NCBI GenBank assembly: GCA_030620095.1
Contig: JAUTXW010003816.1
Span: forward strand, 584,345-648,344
Source: Kuschelorhynchus macadamiae
Lineage: Eukaryota > Arthropoda > Insecta > Coleoptera > Curculionidae
DNA: 64,000 nucleotides
Direction of reading: 5' to 3'
A program made the position numbers and the translations under genes. This document shows, piece after piece, positions 34,413 to 46,503 of this stretch (the stretch's first letter is position 1; each line of letters begins with the position of its first letter). Below the pieces are notes generated by a model, which worked only from the letters and a program-made list of their open reading frames with translations, was not told where the DNA came from and searched no databases.

Positions 34413-37400
34413 TTAGTCATTTTCGCCTTCAAAGGGCAAAGGACACAATTTGGACAAGGGACGCTTGTAAATACCTTTGTTAAACTTAACTGTTGCAACA
34501 CGCACAACACCATCACAACCTGGATGCAGTTCTTGAATCCTTCCGATCGGCCACTTCATTGGAGGGGTTGTATCGTCGCTTACTAATACAACTGAACCAT
34601 TTTTGATATGACAATTTTCAGGTTGCTTCCATTTATTCCTGACATTTAGCTCACTCAGGTATTCTTGATGCCATCTCTTCCAGAAATGCTGTATGATTTG
34701 CTGTAGCCTTTGATAACGTTTAAGGCGATTCTCGGGAACATCCAGATAACATTTTTCTGGGAGTGCAGATAAATTTCTTCCGGTCAAGAAATCAGCTGGC
34801 GTGAGGGGATTAAGGTGATCAGTAGATAGGGAAAGTGGACAAATAGGACGTGAATTGAGTATTCCCTCAATTTGAACAAGGACTGTGGTAAATTCTTCAT
34901 AACAGAGATACGCTTCTCCAACGATTCGCTTAAAATGAAATTTGAAGCTTTTCACCCCAGCTTCCCATATACTGCCAAAGTTTGGAGCGCGAGCAGGAAT
35001 GAAATGCCACGGGATACCTTGTTCTGATACCTACCTGATAATGAAAATCTTCCTCTTTAGCCTGTACACAAACAAAGTCATATAGTTGTTTCAGCTCACG
35101 ATCTGCTCCGACAAAGGTTTTACCGTTATCACTGTATATATTTGCAGGCTTGCCTCGACGACCGATAAATCACTTAAAGGCTGCCAAAAAACAAGACGTT
35201 GTGAGATCAAAAACAACTTCAAAATGAATTGCCCTTGTGGCAAGGCAAATAAAAATACACACATAGCCTTTTACTAATTTCGCTCCTCTCGTAGTGCGAT
35301 CCTTTAGCATAAAAGGACCTGCAAAGTCACTACCTGTATTTATAAAAGGTAAGTACTGATTTACCCTGGATTCTGGAAGTTCACCCATAATATATTTACT
35401 TGTTTTCGGGTTAACCTTAAAACATGTTACGCAGTTTCGAACTTGACTTCTCCCTGAAACGGGCCAATATTTTTCCCGAATTGCTGACAATAAAAGTGTA
35501 GGTCCACAGTGCAACAACCTTTGATGTTCGCCAATTAAAATACGACTTAGTTTATGACTTTTTGGTAATATTATCGGGTGCCTTTTGTCAAAACCGTGAT
35601 TTGATTTTTGCAACCTACCTCCTACTCTTATTATGTTATTACTCATAAATGGATTTAAAGCTAACAAAGTAGATTTTTTACTTAAAGGTAAGTTGGCACT
35701 TAATCTCTGATATTCAGCAGAAAAAACTTCCATTTGTGCTAATTTAATTAATTCCATCATAGCGATTTCTCATTCGTCGATCGATAATAAACCTACTCTT
35801 TTTTCTACTTGGTTTTTCTTATGTCGAATATTCCATAGAAAACGAAGACAATAACCGAAAACTCTTTTAAGTTTACTTATACTCGAATACCTAGAAAATA
35901 TATCAAAATTTTCAAATACTGTCATTGTAACTATCGATTTTTGTTCCGGTATGTCAGAATTATTACACAACGGGATCGTTTTAAAAGTGCTATCAAAAAG
36001 CCATTCTGGTCCTGACCACCAAAGTTTATTCCCAATTAAGTGAATCACCGAACAACCTCGTGAAATTAAATCCGCAGGATTACTTTCAGATCTTACGTGG
36101 TACCAGTCCCTGACATCGGTAAGTTGCTGTATTTCACTCACACGATTGGCTACGAAAGTTTTCCACTTATTGGGCGACGCTTGTATCCAAGCGATTGTAA
36201 TTTGCGAATCTGACCAAAAGAAAAGTGTCAAATTTAATATTCATATACTGAATTACCCTGTGTGCCAAATTGGCAAGTAACAGTGCAGCACTTAGTTCTA
36301 GTCTGGGTAAAGTTATTTGCTTGATAGGCGCAACTCGAGATTTCGAACAAAGCAACGTTGTACTATATTTACCGTTTTCATCAATGCACCGGATATAGAT
36401 GCAACAACCATATGCCCGTTCACTGGCATCTCCGAAACCATGCAACTCTATAGTTTTATAATTTGATGAAATTACCTTTCTAGGAATATTTATAAAATGT
36501 ACATATGGTAAACTATTTTTAAATATTAGCCAATTAGATTTGATGTCATGAGGCACATCATCCTCCCATCCTATTTTGGCCTCCCAGAGACTTTGAATCA
36601 AAAGTTTTGCAACAACTATGATAGGACTGATGAGCCCCAAAGGATCATAGATCTGAGAAATCATTGACAGAATACTACGCTTTGTGATAATTTGGGATTG
36701 GGAAGTATTTATGTTTACAGAAAACTGGATGTTATCTGAACATGCATTCCAAAAAATTCCTAAGGTTTTATTTGGCTCATTAAACTTTTCACACAACTGT
36801 GTTTTATTGCACAACCACTTTCTCAACTCTAGACCTGCAGTCGATAAAATACTAGAAACTTCAGATTGTAATTTTAGTAACTGCTCCTCTGTGTGAGCAT
36901 CTTCTAAATAATCGTCCATATAGAATGACGTGCTTATAGAAGAACTAGCCTCCGGATAGGCTTCGCTATTTTCTATCGCTAATTGTGTCAAACATCGCAC
37001 AGCAAGGTACGGCGCAGATGTTGTCCCGTAAGTTACGGTATTAAGTTGAAATATTTTAAGTTCATCTGACGGCTTCGACCTCCAAAATATACGCTGAAAA
37101 CATTTTTGATTTTCGTCAACTAATATCATACGATACATTTTGGAGATGTCCTGCAATCATGACGTACTCGTGTTTTCTAAATCGTAAAACAATAGCTAAT
37201 AATTCATCTTGTATTGTAGGTCCTTTGTTTTGGACATCATTTAACGAAAGTTCGGTATCTGTCTTCATAGAGGCCTTAAATACAACTCGCAGCTTTGTCG
37301 TCGTACTATCCTCACGTATCACCGCATGATGAGGCATATAATAAGATACACCCGCACTTTCATTCTCATCTTTTACCTCTGTCATATGACCCATTTCTAA

Positions 37401-37481
37401 ATACTCATTCATACATTTCACGTCGACATTCATGCATAGTTCCCAATGTATCCTGAATTTTAATAATTGCCGTAGATCCAT
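34413..37481 (-). pseudogene. BEL/Pao retrotransposon pol remnant
   Basis: From right to left: RT N-terminus (37481-37116, MPHHAVIRED), RT core with FYMDDYL (37156-36167), RNase H (36231-35770, FFWSDSQITIAWI), integrase zinc-binding and core (35760-35170, GSDFAGPF), and the C-terminal DUF5641 domain (34955-34413, PIGRIQELHPG). Several frame breaks separate them. Gag, protease and the 5' LTR are absent, so the copy is truncated at about 37,490. Confidence 0.9.
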
Positions 37482-37659
37482 CCTTATTCTTAAATCCGAT
37501 TTTTTGTCTAATCTCGATTCTTGCGCATAAAAACATTGTAAAGCTTTTTCTTTAGACGAGAAAGTTCATCACAAGAATAAATTTTAACCCTAGTTTTATT
37601 TTTTTATCTTGGACACCGCATTGCCTACACCTGACACACGAAAATTGCCATAATTTAGC

Positions 37660-39183
37660 TTAAGCCCTAAAAGCTTGGCGATACAGTTTTCTGGAGTTAT
37701 CCGCATGTTCGTCATGTCTTTTCCAATTGACACATATTTTACAATCATTTTGAAAATTATCTTTTGTGTGTTCATGTAGTTTAGCTTCTTCACATATTTC
37801 ACATTCCTCATTGCCTAATTTTGCAAAGGAAATGTTCTTTGCTTTTACTTTAACCCTATAAGCTTCATATGAAACTTTTAGATCTGGATGTTTGGATACA
37901 AAATCTTCGTGCATGCTAGAAATCGATATGTCGCTCGGAAGGTACCTCCGATTAGGAGCATGTTCTCGCCTATAGTGTGAAATACAAGGGTTGAAAGATT
38001 CTATATGTTCATTGATCACTATATCATCAATTTTGTATTTATTCTTAGCCCTTCCGCGCATATTTGAAAGTGGATGAAATTGACCTTTAGGAGTTTTGGA
38101 AAGTGTGTCATGAACAATCCTATCATTATTTTTGTGAAAATTCGTTGTTAAAAAAAACACTTTACATATTTCTAGTCGCTCATCATTTTCTGTTTTTAAG
38201 TAATATCTAAAAGTATTTTTTTTCCTAGAAGTTTCTTCACAATGTCGACGTTTTTTTACTGTCAAGCGGTCACAAGAATTTAGTATATAACTCTTTCTTT
38301 CTTGACTCGTAAGATTCCAAAAGTGCTTATTTATATTAATTCGTTGAGTTTCCGAAAAAAATGTGGAACATTTTTTCCTGCATTTATTTGTATTACATCC
38401 AACCAACACTTGATGCTTTTGTTTTACGGATTTTTGTCTCACTTCTTTTTCTTCATTTAATTCTTCAGTAGTTCTTTGTCTCTTTCTTTTCCTAATAGTA
38501 CCTTTTTTTGTATAACTTTCCTCCTTATTTCTCGTTACCTTTTCTGCTGCAATCAAGTTGTTAAGTGGAATGTTATCCTCAGCATCGCTACTTTTCTCCA
38601 TTTCTTGAACATCAGTAATTTTATGAATATCGTTAAATTGATATGTTTCAGGCACGGCACAGTTCTCAATTTGATTAAAATTATTACGACTCTCGATATT
38701 CGGGGTAATATCATCCCTCGCTTCAAAATAGTTCTCTATGTCCATCATAATAGAAATATTTGGATCACATTGGGTTTGAATTGGGGCGTAAGTAACTTGG
38801 TCCGCTGAAATTGTGCAGGATGTTTCTAAAGATATAAATTGGTCTATTGGAGCTGCCGGTTGTACAGGTGCGAGGTGGTCTGGTATTTCTAAAGTATTTT
38901 CGGAACAACTGTGTGAAGAAGACTGTGGGTTACATGTAAGTACGGGAGCTACTTCCAATAAAGTATCGTTTGGGATTAGGCTGCTTGGAAATATGTTTTC
39001 TAAAGGTATAATGCATGATGACTCTTTAGGTTGGATTCCACAGCAACTACCATCTGTCATGGGCGCTACAGGTAATAAAGGTGTCAAAACTGGTTCGAAA
39101 TCCTCCGGCGCCGTCGCCGGTGGCTCTTGAGACATTTTTACCGCCAATTCAAGTATCAAACTTGTCCGATTTTTGAAACTCAT
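37660..39183 (-). CDS. 507-aa TE-type protein, family unnamed
   Basis: An intact ORF from ATG 39183. The N-terminal 200 residues are low-complexity. The C-terminal 300 carry a Cys-rich CNTNKCRKKCS, a FW...ER-x-YIL block, then SHYRREHAPNRRYLP and EECEICEEAKLHEH. I recognise this module from many insect repeat-derived proteins, often followed by a DUF7869-type domain, but cannot name the transposon class. That downstream domain is missing; BEL/Pao sequence follows. The intact frame suggests a fairly recent insertion. Confidence 0.6.
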   Translation of the reverse strand: MSFKNRTSLILELAVKMSQEPPATAPEDFEPVLTPLLPVAPMTDGSCCGIQPKESSCIIPLENIFPSSLIPNDTLLEVAPVLTCNPQSSSHSCSENTLEIPDHLAPVQPAAPIDQFISLETSCTISADQVTYAPIQTQCDPNISIMMDIENYFEARDDITPNIESRNNFNQIENCAVPETYQFNDIHKITDVQEMEKSSDAEDNIPLNNLIAAEKVTRNKEESYTKKGTIRKRKRQRTTEELNEEKEVRQKSVKQKHQVLVGCNTNKCRKKCSTFFSETQRININKHFWNLTSQERKSYILNSCDRLTVKKRRHCEETSRKKNTFRYYLKTENDERLEICKVFFLTTNFHKNNDRIVHDTLSKTPKGQFHPLSNMRGRAKNKYKIDDIVINEHIESFNPCISHYRREHAPNRRYLPSDISISSMHEDFVSKHPDLKVSYEAYRVKVKAKNISFAKLGNEECEICEEAKLHEHTKDNFQNDCKICVNWKRHDEHADNSRKLYRQAFRA

Positions 39184-39416
39184 TTTCTGAAATAAAATAA
39201 GTATTTTATTCTTTAAATTTCGGTGATTCGCAATATATCATTAATAGATACTTAAATTTAAACAAACCCGGTCCCATAATATTTTACACTTTAAAAACTA
39301 CACGTAGATATTTTCCAAAATAATGACAAAATTATTTTATATTGCGCTAGCCCCGGGCAAATGTTAACAATGTATAACAATTTAAATTTAAGCCCGTCCC
39401 CCTAAATACAACCATG

Positions 39417-39850
39417 GGGGGGGCGCTACCTCTTCTTTTTACGCATTAATAAGGCATTAACTTTACTCTGCGTAACTGAACAGCCATTCTGGTAGCAAAA
39501 TATGATTCTTCTATGTTTTCTAGGTAAAAAAGATGTACTTGTTTTATTTATTCGAGCTTTAATTATTCAATGCACGCTGATTTTATAAATAAATTACCAA
39601 CGTTATTCGTTCAATTAATTTTTATTTACCAAAAAATACCAACAATGTATCTACCCAACAAATTATTCAATTAACAAAATTGCAACAATAACTTAATAAC
39701 AACAGTTTGTAATGAAAAAAGCCCATTTAAATTAAAATTAATTTTATAATAAATCAGCGTGCATTGAAGTGTAAATTTCTCTAAAATGGAGTGGTTAGGT
39801 TAGAAAAAAGTGATTACCTTATTAATGGGCAAAGAGTACTACTGCAGGTA
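39417..39850. mobile_element. foldback/MITE-like element
   Basis: The outer arms GGGGGCGCTACCT (39417) and AGGTAGCGCCCCC (about 39843) are inverted. Inner inverted arms include TCAATGCACGCTGATTT at about 39566 and its complement near 39772. No coding capacity. Confidence 0.65.
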
Positions 39851-40617
39851 GCGCCCCCTATCAGGTGTAACAAAATCAGATTCTCATGTTTTACCCCAAA
39901 AAAACCCCAAATTTTGAGCATTATCAGCAAGATAACTAGGAAAATATTTGTTAAAATCAAAAATAAAATGTTTACTTTGACACCCTGTATCGCGGTTATT
40001 ATCGACTTTGGTACTAAGGTAAGTTTAGCTAAATCTAAATCGCAATATTTTGACGCTTAGAATCTAACAATATGACGCATTCATTCCGGACCACCCTGTA
40101 TATTTATCTAATCATAAATTCGTCTTTACATTGTTTGATGTGAAACGTACTCTAAACTACTACAATCTCAATGAAAAGTACTTACCGTCATAACTATATT
40201 GCTTCCATCCACACAACAAAAACCAGACAACTTAAATACAATAATAATAACTATGAGCCCCGTCTTAATTGCATCTTATTTGCCGAAAAATAAAAAGCGC
40301 GTCTATTCTGCAAGTGCCCTCGGAACTGACTGGCCAATTCCAGGGATGTAACGCGGGATAATACTCGTACTTAAGATAAACGCGGTAAGATTGCAAGAAG
40401 ACAGTATTTTTACCGCGTTCATTGTTGGTAGAGCGTTTATATTTGGTATGATTAGCAAATTGGAACATACGGCAGGTATTGGTTAAATAGTTTTAAATAG
40501 TTCTAGTTAAGATACGGCGTTCATATGTGGCAGATACCTAACTCAAAGTAAAAGAAAGGTACTGGCACCAATAACTGGATTTTCGAAAATTTTGAACATA
40601 CCGCGTTCATTCTTAGG
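39851..40617. other. gap with degenerate repeat ends
   Basis: Contains two ACCCTGTAT motifs (about 39983 and 40092) resembling mariner-like terminal sequence, and a duplicated TACCGCGTTCATT (about 40411 and 40601). No gene seen. Confidence 0.4.
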
Positions 40618-41805
40618 ACGGCAGAGTAGTGGTAGTCAATTTCAAAGTAAGTTCAGACATAAGTCCTTTTTCAATGCTTTCGTCTGTTTTGAGTAAATTG
40701 CAAGTCAGAAAATGTTTTGTTGTAGATTTTTGCAACGACATCAAAGACACGATTTCCTCACCACTGACAAATATGTATACTCTTATATTCAATATCAAAT
40801 CAGAACTGATAAAGCAATCTGGTCATTAAATGTAAAAGTTATCACGATGTTAAAAGTGTGCAAAATTAATTTGACTCAATCTGTGGGTTATAGATACTTA
40901 CATATCTCATTTTTTCTGTCATCCTTTTCGGAAAATGCTTCAGATAACATTTTGCAAATCTTTATCCATGCACTCCTTTTTTACGCGATTATGGTACAAT
41001 TCGGAGGAAATATCATATTTCTGGATAGTTTTTTATAACATCTATAAATAATTCCATATCGAAGTTCTCTTCACAAGTCATCGTGAGCAGGAATTTGTCG
41101 TACGTGTGCACCTAGCAACTACGAACCTTGAGCTGCGGTTCGAGGCCGCTGCCGTTCAGTGAAACACGACGGCTCAAAGCAACCGTGTCGTGCACTCACG
41201 GTACCGCAATGTAGGCGGACACAAATTTACCCCGTGGTGCTCTGGGACGCAATTCCGGAGCTACACCGAAGCTGGACGGTAACAAGACGCAAGGGTGCTC
41301 CGGGTCTAAAAGTTCGAAGCTTCGGCGGCGATACGATTAAAGAAAAGTAAAATATTGATCCAAACCTAAATCCTCGCGAAAGTAAACCCGAAATATGGAC
41401 AGCTTATAAAATAGGAGTTAGACTGGCATAACATAACATATTGAATCCGAAGCTGTGGCTACGGAAATAAAACTGAACATTTGACGTGTTCGACCTAAAT
41501 TAATTACAAAATAAAATTCAAAATCTGAAAACCTGAACCTAAATTCATATCAAAGAGAATAACGAGTAAAATTGAAATTTGAACATACTTAAAGTAAAAC
41601 ATAAACATCAAAAGTTGCAACGACAGTGTAAGGCCAAACAAGGCAAAAATCATGTATCACCAACAATAAAAACTTAAAGTGGAAATCATGAAAGTGCCTT
41701 TGCTACATCTAATAACCATTTCGAGAAATGAAAAGGAAAAAAACATTTTATTTGACAGTATTCTTAAGTTAAAAAACACTTCATTTTCATCGCGAACTGA
41801 ACGTA

Positions 41806-43656
41806 TTAACAAAAGTAGGGTGAAAAAGGTGGAAAACTTGATTTGAGAATTAGATAACGATCCAGACTACATGAACTACTGTCATTATCACCTTCCTCCG
41901 GACCGATTGGTTTTCGGAGAAAAAGACCTTTTAGGAGGCTTTTCAACTTTCCGTTTACCTTTTCGGAAAAAACACGGTTGTGGTGATGCTGGGACCAGCG
42001 TTTGAGAAGAAATAAAAGGAGTATAAGGAACAGGAATATTTGAAGCAGATTGATCGTGAGCATCTTCGTCAAATCGACTATTAAAGACAGGTGTGGGAAC
42101 ATTAGGGGCAAGTTCGGGGTCCCAATCCCAAGATAAGCTTCAAGAATGTCGTTATAGACAATATTGCAAGTGTAGATTTTGGGACCGTGATATTCCAATG
42201 CATCATCCCTGCCCGCGTTCTCAGTATAGCAACGTGCATTTTCCGGATTTTCGACTCTCGAAAACGTTACATAAAGCTGTCCGTGCGAAAAACATGACAT
42301 TTTCTCGGCGTCTTTGTGCCTTGTTCATACAAAAAACCAAGCCAACGGAAAACCGTAACCTTTCAATAGGACTAGGTAACATAGTGTAGGTTGCGACCAT
42401 CCTCATTTTAGGAATTAATTGCACTTGATGCACCAGTCAAAAGTTCGCACTCGATTAGATTTTCGGATACAGATAAAACCGCTGCATTGTTCATGTGTCA
42501 TCTAGATTATGTGGAAGCATCACGACACCTACTGTAAGGCAAAGTTCATGGGGTGATCAGGAGTACGACGATATGAGTCAACACTGAAAAACCAACAAAA
42601 CATCGGAAATCTCGATTAAAGAAGGACTAAAATCGTTCAACTTTCGAAATGCAACGTAGGGCAATTCACCCTGACCTAATTTCAAGAGCCATTTTGAAAA
42701 TGAGCAACCCAAGGTGCAGACGTAAGAAGTTGTGGCAGTAATAGCCTGCGACGCTGCCAATTTCGATCTTATATTTTTTCTCAACGTCGAAGTCGTCACA
42801 TTGTTCCAAAGTTCCGAATTAATTAAAATGACTTAAATGATTTGAGAGGCGTCAGTGGGACCGCCAGCATAGGACTGAGATACAGGTAAAATTTGTCGGA
42901 AATCTCTGAAAACAGCACATTTTTCTCCAAAGGGATTTCAGAGCTAAACGATTAGTCATAGGCGCTTCGTCATATATAATCAAAGCCGCGTTGCATAAGT
43001 AAGCAGACATCTCGTGTTCTACAGGCCAACCTATGATAATTTGTGAATTAAGTGATATCGATACTCGAAAACTTTTGTGAATGGTCTGTCTGTCAATCAG
43101 AAGATTAGCGGCAAGACAGGTCTACGCAACCGCAATTGTTCTCATCTTCATCTCAATCATGAGATGATCTATAATGGTTTTGTATAAATAGGTTTTGCTT
43201 GTATCTCCTGCGCAATCTAAATAAAGACGTTAGTTGGTAAGGGCGTACGATAACTTATTAGACAATTTGCTCATACATAAAGATATGTTTAAAATGTATA
43301 CGACATTGTAAACTCCAATTACAATATAGTGAAGATAAAACAAAATATTTATTTAAAGATAAAGTACCTTCTGCGCAATTTAAATAAAGACGTTAGTTGG
43401 TAAGGGCGTACGATCCTGTATAACGTCCGCAGATATGTCATTAGGTAACGCCTGATGAATTTCGGAAAAAACGTTCATAGCGCGGTAAAAAGGTTATTGC
43501 TTTAATAATACGCACGAATGCTACCTTCTGGTCCTTATTTAAACGACTAATTTCAAAACGTTCTCGACCTGAAACGCTGTCACCCGCAAATTCTAAATTG
43601 GGTCGTTCTTTGCTTTGTTCTCTTCCGGCGGTGTCTCCCCTTTCAGTGGCGGCCAA
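41806..43656 (-). pseudogene. Helitron helicase gene, copy in block 3
   Basis: Contains LNKDQKVAFVRIIKA (43656-43441), the broken WTGLA region (about 43170-42850), LLKLGQGELP (42799-42578) and the conserved C-terminus HGQLYVTFSRV...NIVYNDIL (42300-41806). The last motif is diagnostic for PIF1/Helitron helicases. Degraded. Confidence 0.75.
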
Positions 43657-43699
43657 ATCGTGTCCACCGAATAAGTCGATGATACTGATTGACTGTTAG

Positions 43700-45830
43700 G
43701 AGCCTGGGTTAGCATGTTTCCCTCATACACTCATTTGAAGTAGTTGACGACTCAGAAGGCGAAGTGTACGGGATGGGTGTTTGAAAGGCAGTGCCGTACG
43801 ATGAAGGAGCAGAAAGTGTTCCCATATCTGCATCAAATAAAATGTTTGAGATCGCTCTTTTGACGTGCGCAAGAGTTTTTGGATCATATTTTCGCAGTTC
43901 ATTTGCCAAGTTCAACGCGTAGGTGAAGTACGCGTCATTCGAAGAATTAACTGATGATTGTGTGACCTTCAGAGCTTCCTGCATCATCTGTGAGTCTACG
44001 TCTTGCTATGTTGCCTTTCTTTTGGTTACAGTTCTCTTCGTCTTGCTGGTACCTGGAGTACGAAAGGTAGTCCTTTGAGGCTCGTGCTGCTATGAACCAG
44101 CAGATGTAGTAGCTGCAGTAGCTGTAGATGTAGAAGCTGTAGCAGCTGTAGGTGTAGAAGCTGCAGGCGTGATCGAAGGTGAAGCTGGCTCTGTAGAAAC
44201 TTCTGTTTCAGATTGTTCCTAAAACAAAAATAATTTTAAAATATTACATAATGCAGTGCGTCCGTAAAGTATAGAATAAAATTCATAAAATGTACAGGAT
44301 GGATTTTTGCCAAAAAACTTCGGACCCGTTGATTCTGTTTTTTGTTTGCGCATGTTTCCACCTAAACGCACTGTATAAACAGTTTATACGCTAATTTTAA
44401 TAATGAACGCCTTATTTACTTTGTTTATGTTTTCAGGTACCATCCACTACAGAAGAGTGGCTTCAGGTCACCGCCGAATTTGAAAGAAAATGGCAATTTC
44501 CTCACGCACTCGGGGGTATGGATGAAAAGCACGTTATGTTACAAGCACCTATTAATTCAGGGACTGAATACTACAACTATAAAAAATTTTTTAGCATTGT
44601 GCTTTTTGCGTTAATCGACGCTGACTATAATTTCATTTATGCTGATGTAGGATGCCAAGGGCGGATATCGGACGGCGGTGTATTTAAAAATACGACATTT
44701 TACATGAAATTAGAGGGATCACCCAGAAGTCCTGCAAGTTCCGTATTCTGTAGAAGTGTCATATTATACATTGGGTGACAAAGCGTTTGCATTGAATGAA
44801 TATACGATCAAACCATTTGATGGAAATCCCGAGCCTCGTTCAGTGGAACGTGTGTTTAATTAGCGTCATTCTAGAGCTAGCCGCTTCGTCGAGAATGCGT
44901 TTGGGGTCCTGAGTTCAGTATTTCGGGTATTGAGGAAAACGTATGCTTTTGGAACCAGAATTAAGCAACTAAAGTTATATTAACCACAATATATTTACAC
45001 AACTTTCTCCACAAACGTACTTCACGTGGAGCATACACACCGCCTGGAAGTTTTGATACTGAACAAAATGGCGTGATTATAAATGGTAGATGGCGCAACG
45101 ATGGACCAATGACACCGTTGATGCCAATCCGCAATATTCTGCGAAGACCATCGAAACAACACACGAACGTCCGTTTACATATAGCTAAGCATTTTATTTT
45201 GAATGACTCATTGCCATGGCAAGAAAACTATTAAAAATCTATTTACCTCACTCTCTGTTGTCTCAGTATTCACGGTTTCCCTTGGGTTATCTTGTCAGAT
45301 AAGATACAGATACACATCCTAGCTACCTGTAACCAATAACTATTGTAATTAAAAATTAATAATAAGTTTAATCCAATGTATTTGAAAATAATAAAAAATT
45401 AATAATTAGTTTAATTCAGTGTATGTATTTCAAAACAATAAAAGATCACTTACCGGATCCAGTGACTCTGCGTTGGTTCTCCCTGGACCTCTCGCTCCTG
45501 TAGGAACCCATCACACGTTTTCATTTTCGCTTTTAACACAGCGACAGGGTACTGCATTTTTGCACTCATTTCCTTCCATGCATCCTCTCTCTTCATTTTG
45601 TTATGGTGAAGCTTATACTGCTCTCTTGGTCCATTTTGGCGCGAAAAACACACGATACACGTGCACACTGGCAGCAACACGGAAGGCGAAACTCTTTGAT
45701 GCGCGATCCAAAACCGACTGGCGCTGGCTCACTTCGAAATATATTCGCGAAAGAAGTTTCGAGGTGAGTACGAAGTCTACACGAGGCGAGACTAGTTTCT
45801 CGAAACAGTTTCGCGCAGTGACAACGCGGC
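43700..45830. mobile_element. PIF/Harbinger copy 3 (left-truncated)
   Basis: Same left truncation point as copy 2, so the two were duplicated together with Helitron sequence. MADF exon C is at 44219-43709, MADF exon A at about 45640-45460. The transposase is damaged. Confidence 0.8.
44438..45233 (+). pseudogene. HARBI1-like transposase exon 2, copy 3
   Basis: Here the first catalytic site reads D-E-KHV, keeping frame. A small deletion near 44715 and further indels break the reading frame, and a TAG interrupts the conserved NYRHSR block near 44861. Inactive. Confidence 0.8.
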
Positions 45831-45839
45831 TTAAGGCAA

Positions 45840-46300
45840 AGTTCATGGGGTCATCAGGAGTATGACGATATGAGTTAACACTGAAAAACCAACAAAACAT
45901 CGGGAACCTCGATTAAAGAAGGATCAAAATCGTTCAACTTTCGAAATGCAACGGAGGGCAATTCACCCTGACCTAATTTCAAGAGCCATTTTGAAAATGA
46001 GCAACCCAAGGTGCAGTCGTAAGAAGTTGTGGCAGGAATAGCCTGCGACGCTGCCAATTTCGATCTTATATTTTTTCTCAACGTCGAAGTCGTCATATTG
46101 TTCCAAAGTTCCGACTTAATTAAACTGACTTAAATGATTTGAGAGGCGTCAGTGGGACCACCAGCATAGGACTGAGATACAGGTAAAATTTGTCGGAAAT
46201 TTCTGAAAACAACACATTTTTCTCCAAAGGGATTCGAAAGCTAAACGATTAGTCATAGGCGCTTCGTCGCATATAATCAAAGCCGCGATGCATAAGTAAG
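45840..46300 (-). pseudogene. Helitron helicase relic after Harbinger copy 3
   Basis: LLKLGQGELP block at 46096-45875 and the beginning of the WTGLA-containing region, cut off at 46300 by the Polinton junction. Confidence 0.68.
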
Positions 46301-46301
46301 T

Positions 46302-46503
46302 AGAGGGGATTGGGGAGTTAGTCTCGCTCCCCCCACCACTTTTTTCATTGCTCTCCCACTTTCCGCGCCTGTCCCTGCCACGCCTACTTGACTCTGATTG
46401 GTCTTCCCCACTCTTACGTGTGCATCCGGAGGGAGATGTTTTATTTAAGCGCTAGCAGCCAACCTAACAGATCAATTCATTTTCATCTCTTAAATTTAGT
46501 CAG
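46302..46503 (+). promoter_or_regulatory. terminal region of Polinton 2 and promoter of accessory gene
   Basis: Begins AGAGGGGATTGGGGAGTT, a G-rich start consistent with the 5'-AG terminus of Polintons. Includes an ATTGG (CCAAT) box, TTTATTTAAG and a possible initiator about 30 nt upstream of the ATG. More GC-rich than its neighbours. Confidence 0.5.

Larger units (their letters stand above)
40625..46300. repeat. block 3 of the large direct duplication, truncated at the Polinton 2 junction
   Basis: Colinear with 26243-31800. It ends abruptly at CATAAGTAAG (46300), where block 2 continues with CAGACATCTCG; beyond lies Polinton sequence. This shows that element 2 lies within, or replaced the end of, this Helitron block. 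Confidence 0.85.

Noticed and set aside
34061..37600. Full-length BEL/Pao with two LTRs
   Set aside because: No sequence at 37,480-37,660 repeats the candidate 3' LTR, and gag is missing.
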